A stretch of 64,000 bases of DNA from Shewanella sp. Isolate13 (GCF_022398325.1 NZ_JAKEVD010000001.1:186001-250000); one strand, 5' to 3'. Shown: positions 48,460 through 58,641, numbered from the stretch's first letter. The notes: generated by a model not told the origin, from the letters alone. Numbers and translations are program-made.

Positions 48460-48668
48460 AACTAACCTCGACTACTTATTATGCGCAACTGGTTTATGAA
48501 TGCGTAAATTTTACAACTAAGTGCTTAAGTAGAATGTGATTATTGGCTCAAAATGGCCGCCATTGTGCGGCCAATCATCGCCAGTGTTCACAGATTTAGA
48601 ATTTAGTGATATTACTCATTTAGTTGTAGAGTATTTTCGGCCCTCTTAACGAGTTTATCTCGGCTGGT

Positions 48669-49514
48669 TCAAAGCGGCTTACGCTTAAAAATTCGATGCG
48701 AGATAAACGTCAAAGAGGTTATCCATAATAGGAATAAGCCGTACATCGCCGATAAGCCCCAATCTGTGGTCGCTATCATCGCCAAGCTACCTGTGGCGCC
48801 CTCTCCCTCAATTGCCACTAGATTGATCGCACGATAGAGATCCGTCGGACTCATGGCGATCAGAATATTAATCAAGAATTGATTGGCAAAGGAGAAATCT
48901 GATACCAACAAGGTCAGAAGCAACAGATCATAGATCAGCACAAACAGAAACCACAGCAGCAATAAACAACCGATCGCCTTAGCTTTCTCGGTGCATTTTA
49001 AGCTGACAATGTAACTCAACAGAATAAAGGTCAGAGCCAACAAGTTACTGCTAAGCAGGAACTGCATAAATGCCGCCACTAATTCGCCGCCATCGTACTG
49101 TTCCCCAACGAGTAACAGTAGCGCCGCCGTCAATCCAAAGGCTACGCCTGTTGCGGTTAACATCACTGTGATGTGGCCGAGTAGCTTACCGAAGATAATT
49201 TGTGATCGCGTCAACGGGTACGACAGTAGCAACAATAAGGTGCCCGCCTCCTCCTCGCCGACAAAGCTGTCGTAGCACAGCAAAATTGCCGCCAGCGGAA
49301 TGATAAATACAGAGATGGTGGATAGACTACTCATTAGACTATCAAGCTCTGGTAGATACAGGCTACCTGTCACCGCGCTGCCAGCGAAGCTAACACTCAA
49401 CGAGAGCAGTAAAAAAATACTGCCCATAAAGGTAAGCCAGCGATTACGAGAGCTATCACAGATCTCTTTATGGGCAATAATCAAAATCGGGGATTTAAGT
49501 CTATTCATCTGCAT
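48669..49514 (-). CDS. NosY-like ABC permease, sir cluster 2
   Basis: This 281-residue membrane protein is the copy 2 partner of 32670-33497, with ILIIAHKEICDSSRNRW, FVGEEEAGTLLLLLSYPLTR and MSPTDLYRAINLV. I choose the ATG at 49514, one base after the ATPase stop. That is the same one-base spacing as in cluster 1; the longer frame begins at a TTG inside the ATPase gene. Role as for copy 1. Confidence 0.83.
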   Translation of the reverse strand: MQMNRLKSPILIIAHKEICDSSRNRWLTFMGSIFLLLSLSVSFAGSAVTGSLYLPELDSLMSSLSTISVFIIPLAAILLCYDSFVGEEEAGTLLLLLSYPLTRSQIIFGKLLGHITVMLTATGVAFGLTAALLLLVGEQYDGGELVAAFMQFLLSSNLLALTFILLSYIVSLKCTEKAKAIGCLLLLWFLFVLIYDLLLLTLLVSDFSFANQFLINILIAMSPTDLYRAINLVAIEGEGATGSLAMIATTDWGLSAMYGLFLLWITSLTFISHRIFKRKPL

Positions 49515-49515
49515 T

Positions 49516-50469
49516 CTATGACTGCTCAACCGAGGAGCGTAAGGCTTGCCCCATTAAATCGTGGTAAATATCTTCGAGCCTTGGCTCTTTAATCTCAAAA
49601 TCAAATACTTGGCATTGAGTAACTAGGTGCTGAACCATTTCACTCTTTTGTGATGCTGCGATCTGCAACAAGCCATCTTGGTAAAACTTTTGCAGATACG
49701 CATTGCTCTTTACCCGCTCACTAAGTTCACTGAAATCGATGCTGGTCTTAAGCGTGCAGGCACTTCTCAGCTCAGCGCAGGAGCCCAGGGCGAGACGCTT
49801 ACCTTTAGCCATGATCAGGGCGCGATCCAGATGGGACTCAGCCAGAGACAGCTCATGGGTTGAGATCACCACGGCGCAGCCCGCCTGCTTTAACTGATTA
49901 ATTTTGCCGTAGAGGAACTGCGATGCCTGAGGATCTAGCCCCACGGTAGGCTCATCGAGTAACAGCACCTTAGGCTCTGATAAAATCGCCTGGGCTACCC
50001 CTAGTCGCTGCTTCATCCCTTTAGAATAGGTTTTTAGCTGTCGATGCTGGGCGTATTCGAGGCCAAACTCTTCGATAAGTGACACGACACGCTGCTGGCT
50101 CACGCCTTTCAACGCCGCAAAATAGCGTAACACTTCATACCCTGTCAGCTTGTCATAGAAGCTAGCATCTTCAGGCAGGTAACCGAGACACACGCTATTG
50201 CTGGCCTGACTAGCCTGAGCGTTTTGCCCCAATATATTCACCGAGCCCCTTGTTGGCAGGATCAAACCTAAGATGATTTTAATCAGGCTAGACTTACCCG
50301 CACCATTGTGACCGAGCAAAGCGAGGGTCTGGCCAGCCTCGACGTCAAAGCTGACACCATCGAGTGCGGTAAAATCGTTATATTTAAGGCTAACTTCGGT
50401 TAGCTGTATTGCGAGTTCTGACATTGTATTCTCATGATTAACCCCATGGATTTGGATCGCAGCGTTCAT
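49516..50469 (-). CDS. NosF-like ABC ATPase, sir cluster 2
   Basis: This 317-residue ATPase has Walker A LLGHNGAGKSS (Ser instead of Thr at the last position), signature YSKGMKQR, Walker B LLLDEPTVGLD and VVISTHELS. The ATG at 50469 overlaps the stop of the NosD-like gene by four bases (ATGA). The internal MSELAIQL fifteen residues later aligns better with copy 1 and could be the true start. Confidence 0.85.
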   Translation of the reverse strand: MNAAIQIHGVNHENTMSELAIQLTEVSLKYNDFTALDGVSFDVEAGQTLALLGHNGAGKSSLIKIILGLILPTRGSVNILGQNAQASQASNSVCLGYLPEDASFYDKLTGYEVLRYFAALKGVSQQRVVSLIEEFGLEYAQHRQLKTYSKGMKQRLGVAQAILSEPKVLLLDEPTVGLDPQASQFLYGKINQLKQAGCAVVISTHELSLAESHLDRALIMAKGKRLALGSCAELRSACTLKTSIDFSELSERVKSNAYLQKFYQDGLLQIAASQKSEMVQHLVTQCQVFDFEIKEPRLEDIYHDLMGQALRSSVEQS

Positions 50470-51809
50470 CGAAGGCGCTCCCCGTCTATGCTGTCCATGC
50501 TTAGCAGCGGAAAGCTATCGACAATCCCGGTAGCGGGGCCGAATTCAAACTGTCCTTGCACCCAACGAAGCAGCGCAACCACAGGGCTGTTCATCAAAAA
50601 GCGTGCCTCGGGGTAGAGCCAAAAAAGTTTATCTAGGTTGTCGTTAGGTCGGTAAGGTTTATCGGCGATACCGTCATGGTTTGCATCCCACCCCATATGG
50701 CCGCTCCAGTAGTTGCCACGGCCGTGATGACTCCACTCCAAGAGGGAGTCACCCACATATTTCACTTGGGTCTTGTTATTAACAAACTGATTGCCGTAGA
50801 TCTTATTCTTCTCACCGCCCATGGCCATGTAGATGCCGATATCACTGGTGGCAAACAGGTTATGACTCACTTCGTTATCGCGGGCGCCGTAGATAAAAAT
50901 CCCTTTGCCTTCATTACCGAGCTCTGCGGTTCCCTGAGGGTTATGGCCCAGCGACAGGCGGTTATTACTGACAATACAGTGGTTACTGATATTGAGTAGC
51001 ACGCCAAAATCTAAGGTATTGGAAGCCTGATTTTGGTGCAGATTAACAAACTCTGAGCTCATGATGGCGTAGCCACCATCGACGTTATCCACCTGATTGC
51101 CATAGGCTTCATCATGCTTGGTATACATGTAGTGAATACCATACTGTGCAGAGTGAAAGCGGTTATCGTACACGAGACTATTGGTACTGGTTTCCAGATA
51201 AACACCATCTCTAACATGGGAGATTTGGTTGTCGTGAACCACAGGGGCGTCAACGCCTTTAAGGTAAACACCGTCTCCCCGATCAAGCTTATACAGCTCT
51301 GGATTACCTGAGATAATATTGTTTACAACCCTGATATGGCTTGAGTTCTCTGCATAAATACCGAAGCCACTACCACTAAGACGGCTAGAGTCAATACGCA
51401 CTCGGTCTGCCTTATCTTGTAGCAATATGCCGGAATCGCGTTCATAGAGATCGCCACCCCAGTTTTGGATCTGTAGCTTAGAAATGGTCACATCTGAAAC
51501 ATAAACGGTAATCGCGCTCCCGATACCGCCTGCATCAATAATCGCGCCCTTTTCCCCCGTTAGGGTTATAGGCTGATGAATGGCAAAATGGCCCGAATAT
51601 ACTCCCGCTTTCAACGTGAGCGTATCGCCGGCTTTTACGCTCTTAAGTTGCTGCTTAAGGCCTTCGGCGTTCGCCACCGAGTAGCTCTTAGCGATGGCAA
51701 GCGGGCAAATAAACAGGCAGAAGCAAGTGCTAAGACAGAGCTGTTTCGCTGCCTTTCTCAAACTGCTCTGCACTTGCTCTGAACCAAGATTAATCATGAG
51801 TTTCTTCAT
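50466..51809 (-). CDS. NosD-like periplasmic beta-helix protein, sir cluster 2
   Basis: This 447-residue partner of 34475-35815 has a signal (LCLSTCFCLFICPLAIA) and the same beta-helix repeats, including VYDNRFHSAQYGIHYMYTKHDEA and GNYWSGHMGWDAN (each quoted in part). It is clearly homologous but visibly more diverged from copy 1 than SirA, SirC or SirD are. It is coupled to the ATPase gene by the ATGA overlap. Confidence 0.86.
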   Translation of the reverse strand: MKKLMINLGSEQVQSSLRKAAKQLCLSTCFCLFICPLAIAKSYSVANAEGLKQQLKSVKAGDTLTLKAGVYSGHFAIHQPITLTGEKGAIIDAGGIGSAITVYVSDVTISKLQIQNWGGDLYERDSGILLQDKADRVRIDSSRLSGSGFGIYAENSSHIRVVNNIISGNPELYKLDRGDGVYLKGVDAPVVHDNQISHVRDGVYLETSTNSLVYDNRFHSAQYGIHYMYTKHDEAYGNQVDNVDGGYAIMSSEFVNLHQNQASNTLDFGVLLNISNHCIVSNNRLSLGHNPQGTAELGNEGKGIFIYGARDNEVSHNLFATSDIGIYMAMGGEKNKIYGNQFVNNKTQVKYVGDSLLEWSHHGRGNYWSGHMGWDANHDGIADKPYRPNDNLDKLFWLYPEARFLMNSPVVALLRWVQGQFEFGPATGIVDSFPLLSMDSIDGERLR

Positions 51810-51842
51810 ACTTTAGTATGTACAAAAGTAAGTAACGACTTA

Positions 51843-52331
51843 CTATTCACCTGCTAACAGGGCAATATCAATCTTTTCATAGGGTAATACGGCGCCGCCA
51901 AACTCTTCGGCAAACTTAACCGCATCCTCTTGATTCTTAAAGCTAGCGACCGCAGGCCCCATCACAGCTTTTTTAATCGTGCCGTAGACATACCAAGCCT
52001 TAGTTGCTTCAGTAAAAGCTTCATCTTTAGGCTGTTCCCAGTCTGTAGCTGCGACGTCATGGACAAATAGCGCTTCAATTTGACGTTTGTTTTCTGGCTG
52101 CAGCGCGAAGTTAAACATGTCGCGAGTCGAGCAAAACTTAGGGACTACGTCCTGCCCTTTTAGGTGTACTTGCCCCTTAGGGCCTGGATACTTGGTGATC
52201 ATCATGCCGCACAGATGGCAACGGTCATGTTCATGAATGGCCTCAGCCGTGTATTGCTTGGCATCGGCATTACTGTCGCTGCAGGCACCGAGCAAGGGTA
52301 AAAGGAATAACAAACAGATTAGCTTTTTCAT
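51843..52331 (-). CDS. NosL-like copper-chaperone lipoprotein, sir cluster 2
   Basis: I start it at MKKLICLLFLLPLLGACS, with GGAGAG 5 bases upstream, rather than the ATG seven codons earlier. The lipobox is LLGAC. The core HDRCHLCGMMITKYPGPKGQ is the same as in copy 1 over this stretch, and VVPKFCSTRDMFNFALQPEN follows. About 162 residues. It probably supplies Cu(I) to SirA2 through the NosD-like protein. Confidence 0.88.
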   Translation of the reverse strand: MKKLICLLFLLPLLGACSDSNADAKQYTAEAIHEHDRCHLCGMMITKYPGPKGQVHLKGQDVVPKFCSTRDMFNFALQPENKRQIEALFVHDVAATDWEQPKDEAFTEATKAWYVYGTIKKAVMGPAVASFKNQEDAVKFAEEFGGAVLPYEKIDIALLAGE

Positions 52332-52352
52332 TTTCTCTCCAAGTTCCATCAT

Positions 52353-52678
52353 GCTTTCAGGCTAGCCCTTCGATAGCCTTGCAGGGGCGACACTCGAAGG
52401 GCAAGCTTACTCACAGCTAGCGCAATTAATTGCTGTAAAGCTAAAGCGAATAGTTCATCAAGCGCCCATAGGGAAAAGCGCTTAACGAGCCTATGCCTCA
52501 ACACCACCACAATTTAAACTTGCTAGCACTATTAGTATTGAGTCTTTGGTCACTCCACCGCTAAGACATAGCCTCAGCGATTGGGGAGGAGTCACCGCAG
52601 ACTCGCTACTCATTTTTGTTGGATTTATCGATAGCAGAGTTAACTTAGGGGTCGTTAACTTGCTAGCAATCAATCCGA
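52353..52678. other. 326-base gap between NosL-like and sirD of cluster 2
   Basis: It is about twice the 168-base gap at the same place in cluster 1. It contains the long imperfect hairpin at 52534-52610 and no gene. Confidence 0.5.
52534..52610. repeat. long imperfect hairpin between sirD2 and the NosL-like gene
   Basis: The arms AGTATTGAGTCTTTGGTCAC and GTCACCGCAGACTCGCTACT (plus ACTCC/GGAGT) pair over about 25 bases with two regularly placed 2-base mismatches. The inner part CGCTAAG/CTCAGCG can pair further. A T5 run follows on the plus strand only. Confidence 0.6.
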
Positions 52679-53626
52679 CTAGATGGCATTTAACTGACCA
52701 GCGTAAATGATGAATAAACGCAGGCACATCATGCCAACTACTGCACACATACCAGACATGAAAAACGCTTTAGCCGAATGGCTGAACGCTTTACCTGTGG
52801 CGAAGTTAAGCAGTAGTGGACCAACAAAACCAATACCCACAACACCAATCCAGAACACATTGGCCCAAACACCGGTATGGAATCCAGCGAATGCAGCTTG
52901 TGCACCTTCATTACCTGTTGCCAAAGACATGATAATCATGAATAGGAACAGGGCTTCTGCCGCCATTACTGGCCATTCTAGGCCGTGTAATGTGTGCATA
53001 TCTTTGCTGTGTAGGTCTTCTTTAAATACTGATACTGCAATCATTTTTGCAGCTGCAGCACCGGCAGATAGACCTGACGCAACAAATAGCGCAGGCAATA
53101 CTGAGGTATTGATAATAGGGAAGCGAATTAACGCAGAGATCAAGAAGCCGGTGTAAGCACACACTGACATAGCAAGTACCAGTACTAGCTTTTCAGATGG
53201 CGCACGAATACCGCGTAACTTGTCGATAATTGGCAACAAGAAGTGCAACGGCTTGTAGGCTTTGATCTCTTCTTCTAGTGCGAACAGTGTCACCAACGCT
53301 ACCAAAGGAATGTATGCAGACAGGGCGATAACACCCACAGACATCACTGAGTTTAGGTTGTAGAACACCAAGATTCGCCAGAAGAACAGCGGGTTTGTTA
53401 AGTCTAGAACTAGACAGATCATACCCAGTGCAATCGTCACTAATGAAACTAAAGACGCCGCCTTAAGGAAAGGCGTGTTTTCAGTTTGCTTCTTATAAAA
53501 ACGAATGAACAGCGCTACCGCTAATGCACCACCAGAGATACCAGCAAAGAACAGGTAAACCGCAATAGGCCAAGGCCAAGCGATGCCTTGTGAAAGGCCC
53601 ATTGTAAATTCAATATTACCGTCCAT
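52679..53626 (-). CDS. sirD: SirD, NrfD-like menaquinol-oxidising subunit (copy 2)
   Basis: This 315-residue protein has the same length as copy 1 and reads almost the same: GIAWPWPIAVYLFFAGISGGALA, LIRFPIINTSVLPALFVASG, and GPLLLNFATGKAFSHSAKAF. Its start is 2 bases after the sirC stop. Membrane quinol dehydrogenase role as for copy 1. A second, functional-looking copy argues that each cluster has its own electron-input pair. Confidence 0.92.
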   Translation of the reverse strand: MDGNIEFTMGLSQGIAWPWPIAVYLFFAGISGGALAVALFIRFYKKQTENTPFLKAASLVSLVTIALGMICLVLDLTNPLFFWRILVFYNLNSVMSVGVIALSAYIPLVALVTLFALEEEIKAYKPLHFLLPIIDKLRGIRAPSEKLVLVLAMSVCAYTGFLISALIRFPIINTSVLPALFVASGLSAGAAAAKMIAVSVFKEDLHSKDMHTLHGLEWPVMAAEALFLFMIIMSLATGNEGAQAAFAGFHTGVWANVFWIGVVGIGFVGPLLLNFATGKAFSHSAKAFFMSGMCAVVGMMCLRLFIIYAGQLNAI

Positions 53627-53628
53627 GA

Positions 53629-54336
53629 CTATACTCCTAGCTTCACAATAGGGATGTAACGCAGGCTAGGTTCAGTACCGAAGCCCGGCTTAATACGTAC
53701 CGAGTCCTTAACTGCTAATAGCTTGCTCACATATGAAGTTGGATCGTTTGCATCGCCAAAGATCAGCGCATCGTAACGGCACTGCTGAACACAGGCTGGT
53801 AACTCGCCAATAGCAAGCTTGCTGTTTAGGCAGAAGTCACAGTTGTCGGCTACGTCAGTTTCTTTGTTGATAAAACGTGCATCGTAAGGGCAAGCACCGA
53901 TACAGTATTTACAACCGGCACATTTCGCCGCATCCATGGTCACAATGCCGGTCTTCTCATCGCGATGTGCAGCGCCTGTTGGGCAAACTGTTACGCAAGG
54001 AGCATTCTTACATTGCTGACATGAAACACGCACAAACTTACGCTGACAACCACAGTCAGTTGTTTTACCGCAGTGTGGACAAGGTTGACCTTCAACGGCG
54101 CTTGATTGCTCTTCCATTAACAGGCGAGATTTACCTTCTGGCAAGTGGTTAGCCTTGTTACAGGCTTCCTTACACTCACCGCAACCAACACATTTGTTTT
54201 GGTCGAAAACCATTACATAGTGCGGCTTGTTGGTATCTTCCTTGTCTTTGACCGAGCTACACCCAAGCGGTGCCAATATCAAAGAGCTGGCTCCTAGACC
54301 TTTAAGGAACCTCCGTCTCTCTAGATTTTCACTCAC
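53629..54336 (-). CDS. sirC: SirC, four-cluster periplasmic ferredoxin (copy 2)
   Basis: This 235-residue protein has the same features as copy 1: RRRFLKGLGASSLILAPLGC leader, four 4Fe-4S cysteine groups (CVGCGECKEAC, CQQCKNAPC, CAGCKYCIGAC, CDFC/CVQQC) and the extra CPHCGKTTDCGC knuckle between clusters one and two. The retention of the knuckle in both copies suggests function. Confidence 0.93.
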   Translation of the reverse strand: MSENLERRRFLKGLGASSLILAPLGCSSVKDKEDTNKPHYVMVFDQNKCVGCGECKEACNKANHLPEGKSRLLMEEQSSAVEGQPCPHCGKTTDCGCQRKFVRVSCQQCKNAPCVTVCPTGAAHRDEKTGIVTMDAAKCAGCKYCIGACPYDARFINKETDVADNCDFCLNSKLAIGELPACVQQCRYDALIFGDANDPTSYVSKLLAVKDSVRIKPGFGTEPSLRYIPIVKLGV

Positions 54337-54420
54337 AGCATCCTCCGATTATCGGTATTAAACCGACACGTTATTTTTTTAATTTAATATTTTTCTAGCG
54401 TTTATTTAGGCGTTAATGAG

Positions 54421-55149
54421 TTAGTCGAAACCAACTTGCGTGAGTTTTTGCTTAGACTTTTCAATCGCAAAATTAATAGCGTCACGATTAAACACCTGAA
54501 CCTTATTGGTTAACACAATATTCCAGTTATCTATCGCCTTCTGGTAGTTACCATTGAGGTAAGCATCATTGGCGATGAGTAAGCGGGTATTGAGCTCTTC
54601 GTGATGCAGAGTTAGCGCCCTCGCGATCACTAAAGAGGTGTCCATGTTGATTACCCGACCATCTCGGTAGTACATGGATGATGCTTTTAACCCTAAGGCC
54701 TCAGTGTTCTCGCTGTTAATCACCAGCAATTTATCTAAGGTTTCGATCGCATCTTTATATAAGCCACCATCGATATACGACTGGGCTAAACCTAACAACA
54801 CCAGTGGATCATCAGGATTCTTTTCGGCGAGCTTCTGTCCCTTGTTGATATCGGCAACAAGCAGATAATCGACATTGTAGTCAACCATGGCTGAATCCAA
54901 GTTTTGATATCGACCTAACGTCAGATAGAGAAAAACAGACACGCTAATTAGAAATAAACTAATGAATCCAAAAGGATAATTATTGTTTGAGCTCACATCA
55001 TTTGGCGCGATGCAACTATTAGAGTCAAAACGGTTCCCAACCTCATTCTGCAAGTCTTGGATCTTGGTGCCATATCTAAAATGATGGCAAAAAAGAAATG
55101 CCGACGAACAAAATAAAACAATTGAGATACTTATAAGCAAGGTATTCAT
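54421..55149 (-). CDS. CcmI/NrfG-like TPR protein (sir cluster 2)
   Basis: This 242-residue protein has a helix near the N-terminus (LISISIVLFCSSAFLFCHH), a second helix (FGFISLFLISVSVFLYLTL) and a TPR domain (LVLLGLAQSYIDGGLYKDAI, LLIANDAYLNGNYQKAIDNW). It is the same architecture as 38259-38972 but with low identity outside the TPR repeats, making this the most diverged pair in the duplication. Likely apocytochrome handling for haem attachment. Confidence 0.84.
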   Translation of the reverse strand: MNTLLISISIVLFCSSAFLFCHHFRYGTKIQDLQNEVGNRFDSNSCIAPNDVSSNNNYPFGFISLFLISVSVFLYLTLGRYQNLDSAMVDYNVDYLLVADINKGQKLAEKNPDDPLVLLGLAQSYIDGGLYKDAIETLDKLLVINSENTEALGLKASSMYYRDGRVINMDTSLVIARALTLHHEELNTRLLIANDAYLNGNYQKAIDNWNIVLTNKVQVFNRDAINFAIEKSKQKLTQVGFD

Positions 55150-55180
55150 TTTGACTCTATATCAATAATTAATATCAAAT

Positions 55181-55984
55181 TTATTTGTGTGGATTGGCGC
55201 CCATCATGCCGCCCATCATGCCGCCCATACCCATGCCACTTAGACCCATGCCGTGAGAGTTCTCACCTGGCTCTTCAACCTTGACCAATTCCACTTCAAA
55301 TACCAAAGTAGATTGAGGCTGAATCATGCCAACAACACGTTCACCGTATGCAAGTGCAGGCGGAACTGTTAACTTAAATTTTGACCCTTCAGGCATTAAG
55401 GCAAGACCTTCTTGCCAGCCTTCAATAACGGTAACTAATGAGAAACGGTTCGGTTCGTTACGGTCGTAAGTGCTGTCAAACTCTGTGCCGTCAATCAAGC
55501 TGCCTTTGTAGTGCACGGTGACAACATCATTGCCCTGCGGCATCTTGCCTTCACCCATAGTTAGCACTTCATATTGCAAACCAGACTCCGTCTGCTTTAC
55601 TTGACTGTTTTTGCGGTTTTCAGCCATGAAAGCCTCACCAGCAGCTAAGTTTTTAGCTGTCAGTGCATCTAACTTGACCTGCTTGGCCGCATTTAGCGTT
55701 TCAGCACGCTGATTTAGGTAAGTGACGATCTCTTCTTTAGACATTTTAGTTTCGTCCTTTAAAGCATCGAGTAAACCACCAACCAACACATCCATGTTTA
55801 CTTCAGCGCCTAGCTGAGTTTGGCCATAAATCTGACTAGAGATATGATGACCAAATGAAGCACCGATACTGTACGATTCCTTTTCAACGTCAGTGGTCAG
55901 GTCGCTATTAGCGAAACACGACACCGATACTGACATGGTTAGACAAGACACAACGGCCAATACACTTTTTTTAAGCTTTTTCAT
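55181..55984 (-). CDS. FKBP-type peptidyl-prolyl isomerase with Met-rich tail (cluster 2)
   Basis: This 267-residue partner of 39030-39815 has a signal peptide (SVLAVVSCLTMSVSVSCFA), a helical dimerisation region and a FKBP domain (VVTVHYKGSLIDGTEFDST, IEGWQEGLALMPEG). Its tail GMGLSGMGMGGMMGGMMG is longer than in copy 1 and ends ANPHK. The expanding Met-Gly repeats differ between copies although both keep the feature. Confidence 0.88.
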   Translation of the reverse strand: MKKLKKSVLAVVSCLTMSVSVSCFANSDLTTDVEKESYSIGASFGHHISSQIYGQTQLGAEVNMDVLVGGLLDALKDETKMSKEEIVTYLNQRAETLNAAKQVKLDALTAKNLAAGEAFMAENRKNSQVKQTESGLQYEVLTMGEGKMPQGNDVVTVHYKGSLIDGTEFDSTYDRNEPNRFSLVTVIEGWQEGLALMPEGSKFKLTVPPALAYGERVVGMIQPQSTLVFEVELVKVEEPGENSHGMGLSGMGMGGMMGGMMGANPHK

Positions 55985-56021
55985 ACAATTAATCTCACTA
56001 AAAATAAATTTACATAATCCG

Positions 56022-56450
56022 TTATGGCTTTTCTGTTACTCGATTCGCTAAACGCCAGCCGTAGATCCCATCAGGCATTTGCAGAACGTTGGTATACCCC
56101 AACTTCATCACGTGTCGAGCAGCAATTTCACTGGCATTACAAAGACGGTTTGCACAGTAGAAAACCATGAGTGCATCCTTGTTTTTTGGCAGCAAGTCTT
56201 TCCAATTTTTTACGTTGAAATAAACAGCGCCTGGAATGAATCCTTCAGCCCATAACTCCAATGTATTGACGTCGAAGAAGTAGACTCCCTCTTTGCCCAC
56301 TAAGGTCTGTGCTTCTACCATGGTGATCGTATTTAACGGCTCATCATAATATTTAGCAGGGCCCATCTCTTGACCACCGCCGGCATAACTGCCCGCCGAT
56401 AGCATTGACAAAAAGACGGTGAAAACGACACTTCCCAGTACTCTATTCAT
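56022..56450 (-). CDS. periplasmic rhodanese-like protein (cluster 2)
   Basis: This 142-residue protein has a signal MNRVLGSVVFTVFLSMLSAGSYA and a rhodanese domain with GFIPGAVYFNVKNWKDLLP and VFYCANRLCNASEIAARH, ending DGIYGWRLANRVTEKP. The start here, with no upstream in-frame extension, supports the short start chosen for copy 1. Function as discussed there. Confidence 0.83.
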   Translation of the reverse strand: MNRVLGSVVFTVFLSMLSAGSYAGGGQEMGPAKYYDEPLNTITMVEAQTLVGKEGVYFFDVNTLELWAEGFIPGAVYFNVKNWKDLLPKNKDALMVFYCANRLCNASEIAARHVMKLGYTNVLQMPDGIYGWRLANRVTEKP

Positions 56451-56510
56451 AGTTTCTCTCTTAGTTACCTCAACCTAAGCGCACCTAGGTTGAGGCAGGT
56501 ATTAACTCAA

Positions 56511-58553
56511 TTACATCTTTTTAGCGCTGTAACCAACACCGTCTAGAATGTTCTGAGCTTGGGTAACATAAGTTAGGGCTGCGTCTAGACGCTTCTGGCT
56601 GTAACGGAAGCCATGAACACCCCATGAACCATCTTTCTTGATTAGGTCGATAGTTTCTTGTGCTTTCTCAGCTAGCATTAGGACTTCAGTCTTGTCTGCA
56701 GTAGACAGCTTAGTCACTTCTAGTAGCGTATCGATGCGCTCAAGAGCTTGTTCAACTTGTGCGTACACCTCTTTAACAGGTGTTTGCATCTTCATCACTT
56801 CGCCGTAGATCTCTAGCTGGTCGTTGTAGTGCATGCCAGTTTCTAGCTCAGACTGGAATGGGCTGTGACAACCCTTGTTATCCACAACGTCTTTGTCAGA
56901 GATAGCAGTACGAGCACATGACCACATTAAGTCTAAGTAGTTGTGACCTTCTTCGTTCTTAGCAACAGTCCAGCCTTTAACGCTTGAATCACGTGGCTGA
57001 CCAGCAGGTGGGTTCAGAGTCTTACGCTCTGGGTCGATATCGATCTTCCACATGTGTGAACGACGTACGGCATCGAAACCTGCGTTGTCTGGGAACTGAA
57101 TCGCAGCGAAGTTTTCACAGCTACCCATGTTAGGCATGTGACAGCTTTGACAAGTTTGGTTGCTGTGAGTGTCTGTGTTGTCAGCGATTAGCGCTTGCGC
57201 TTCGTGACAGTCAACACAGTCTTTCTTCAGCATTGGCTTAGAGAAACCAGATAGGAAGTCACCATCAGTCACTTCGTGTGGATCGTGACAGGTAGTACAA
57301 CGCATGCCTTTCTCGTAGTGAGCAGAAGCAAACATCTGTGAACCTTCAGTACCACATGATGGACAAGCAGACTTCATGTATACGCCGAACGCGTATTCCA
57401 TCTTCTCTTGTGCCTGTTCTGTGTCAGCTAGCTCATCAACGAAGAAGAAGCGCTGGTGACAACGTTCACAGTTAGACTGCATGCCGCCAGTACCGCCATC
57501 TAAGTGACCGCCCGCGCCATGACACTCTTCACAAGAGATACCCTTAGAGATAGTGTGCTCTTGAAGCTTCTTAGCATCGCCAAGTGCGTCGAAGAACTCT
57601 TGCTTGTTTTGGAAGTCAAACTTGTAGGTATGGCACATTTCACAGTAAGAGCTGCCTGGTTGGAATAGCATCTCTTTCTCGTACTTAGCACCGTATGAAG
57701 TCATACCCCACTGGTGAGAACCTGATGCGCCAAACTCTTCTAGCGTCACTGGGAACTCAGGGATTGCCTTGTTAATCTTCTTAGCCATCTCAGGAGTTAG
57801 CCATTCAGCCCAACCACGAGAGAACTGGTTACCACCGGCAACCATCTTACCTGTGCCTTCAGATAACAGACCGTCACGTACGTGGTAAGTACCACGAACT
57901 AGCCATGAGTCAAGGAAGCCGTACTTAGTACGTGGTGTACCGATAATCGCGTACACGTCGTTAGCACGAACACCATCTGGTAGCATAGAAGCTTCACTAC
58001 CGTATAGCTTGGCGTTCAAGTCACCGTTTGGTACTTCTTTATCAGTAATTTCACTTGGGAAACGAACTACGTTTGCGTGACGCGAACGTTGCCATTTCTC
58101 GAACTGAGTCGCGTGACACTCACCACACTTCTCAGGTCCAACGAAGTTGTTTGGGAAATCCAATGTCGATTTGGCACCTAGACGGTACTGAACCGCACTT
58201 GGGCGACCCACACGCTTACTGTATGCCTGGCTTCCGCCAGTATCTAAATATTCTTCACCACGGTCACTAATATGGTAATCACCAATTAAGTTGCCTTCCT
58301 CTTGATATTTGAACATTGGATGGTTTTGAAATAAGAAATCAAATAACTCATCTTCTTGAACAATATAGTCGTGCAGTGATTTAACACCTATCGTTCTCTC
58401 TGTACCTGCATAGTTTGCAATTGCATTCTTAGCAGACTCACCCATTTCAGGAACGCTATTGTACTTGCCACCAGCGGCATTTACAGCACCAACAGCGCCG
58501 AAACAAAACAGCACGCTTGCGGCTGCTTTAAGTTTCCAACTTTTCATCATCAC
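56511..58553 (-). CDS. sirA: SirA octahaem sulfite reductase (copy 2)
   Basis: This 680-residue paralogue of SirA1 has the same eight haem motifs in the same order: CGECH, CEMCH, CEECH, CERCH, CTTCH, CVDCH, CQSCH and the CX15CH site running from [12 protein letters not shown] to NKGCH. CPSC and the Cys in MGSCENF are kept. Differences from copy 1 concentrate in the region after the first haem (about residues 160-190) and near the CERCH downstream loop ([12 protein letters not shown] versus [11 protein letters not shown]). It should be a working reductase. It is divergent from sirE. Confidence 0.95.
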   Translation of the reverse strand: MMMKSWKLKAAASVLFCFGAVGAVNAAGGKYNSVPEMGESAKNAIANYAGTERTIGVKSLHDYIVQEDELFDFLFQNHPMFKYQEEGNLIGDYHISDRGEEYLDTGGSQAYSKRVGRPSAVQYRLGAKSTLDFPNNFVGPEKCGECHATQFEKWQRSRHANVVRFPSEITDKEVPNGDLNAKLYGSEASMLPDGVRANDVYAIIGTPRTKYGFLDSWLVRGTYHVRDGLLSEGTGKMVAGGNQFSRGWAEWLTPEMAKKINKAIPEFPVTLEEFGASGSHQWGMTSYGAKYEKEMLFQPGSSYCEMCHTYKFDFQNKQEFFDALGDAKKLQEHTISKGISCEECHGAGGHLDGGTGGMQSNCERCHQRFFFVDELADTEQAQEKMEYAFGVYMKSACPSCGTEGSQMFASAHYEKGMRCTTCHDPHEVTDGDFLSGFSKPMLKKDCVDCHEAQALIADNTDTHSNQTCQSCHMPNMGSCENFAAIQFPDNAGFDAVRRSHMWKIDIDPERKTLNPPAGQPRDSSVKGWTVAKNEEGHNYLDLMWSCARTAISDKDVVDNKGCHSPFQSELETGMHYNDQLEIYGEVMKMQTPVKEVYAQVEQALERIDTLLEVTKLSTADKTEVLMLAEKAQETIDLIKKDGSWGVHGFRYSQKRLDAALTYVTQAQNILDGVGYSAKKM

Positions 58554-58641
58554 TCCTAGTTATAACCTAGTTATAGTATTTTCATCATCATTCAACTAAG
58601 GCACTCTCTTGTTTAGCTGAACCACTGAACAATTGAGTTGA

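Noticed and set aside
52491-52748. Minus-strand 85-codon frame overlapping the start of the sirD2 3' end
   Set aside because: It runs into sirD2 in another frame, has no counterpart in cluster 1 and covers the hairpin region.
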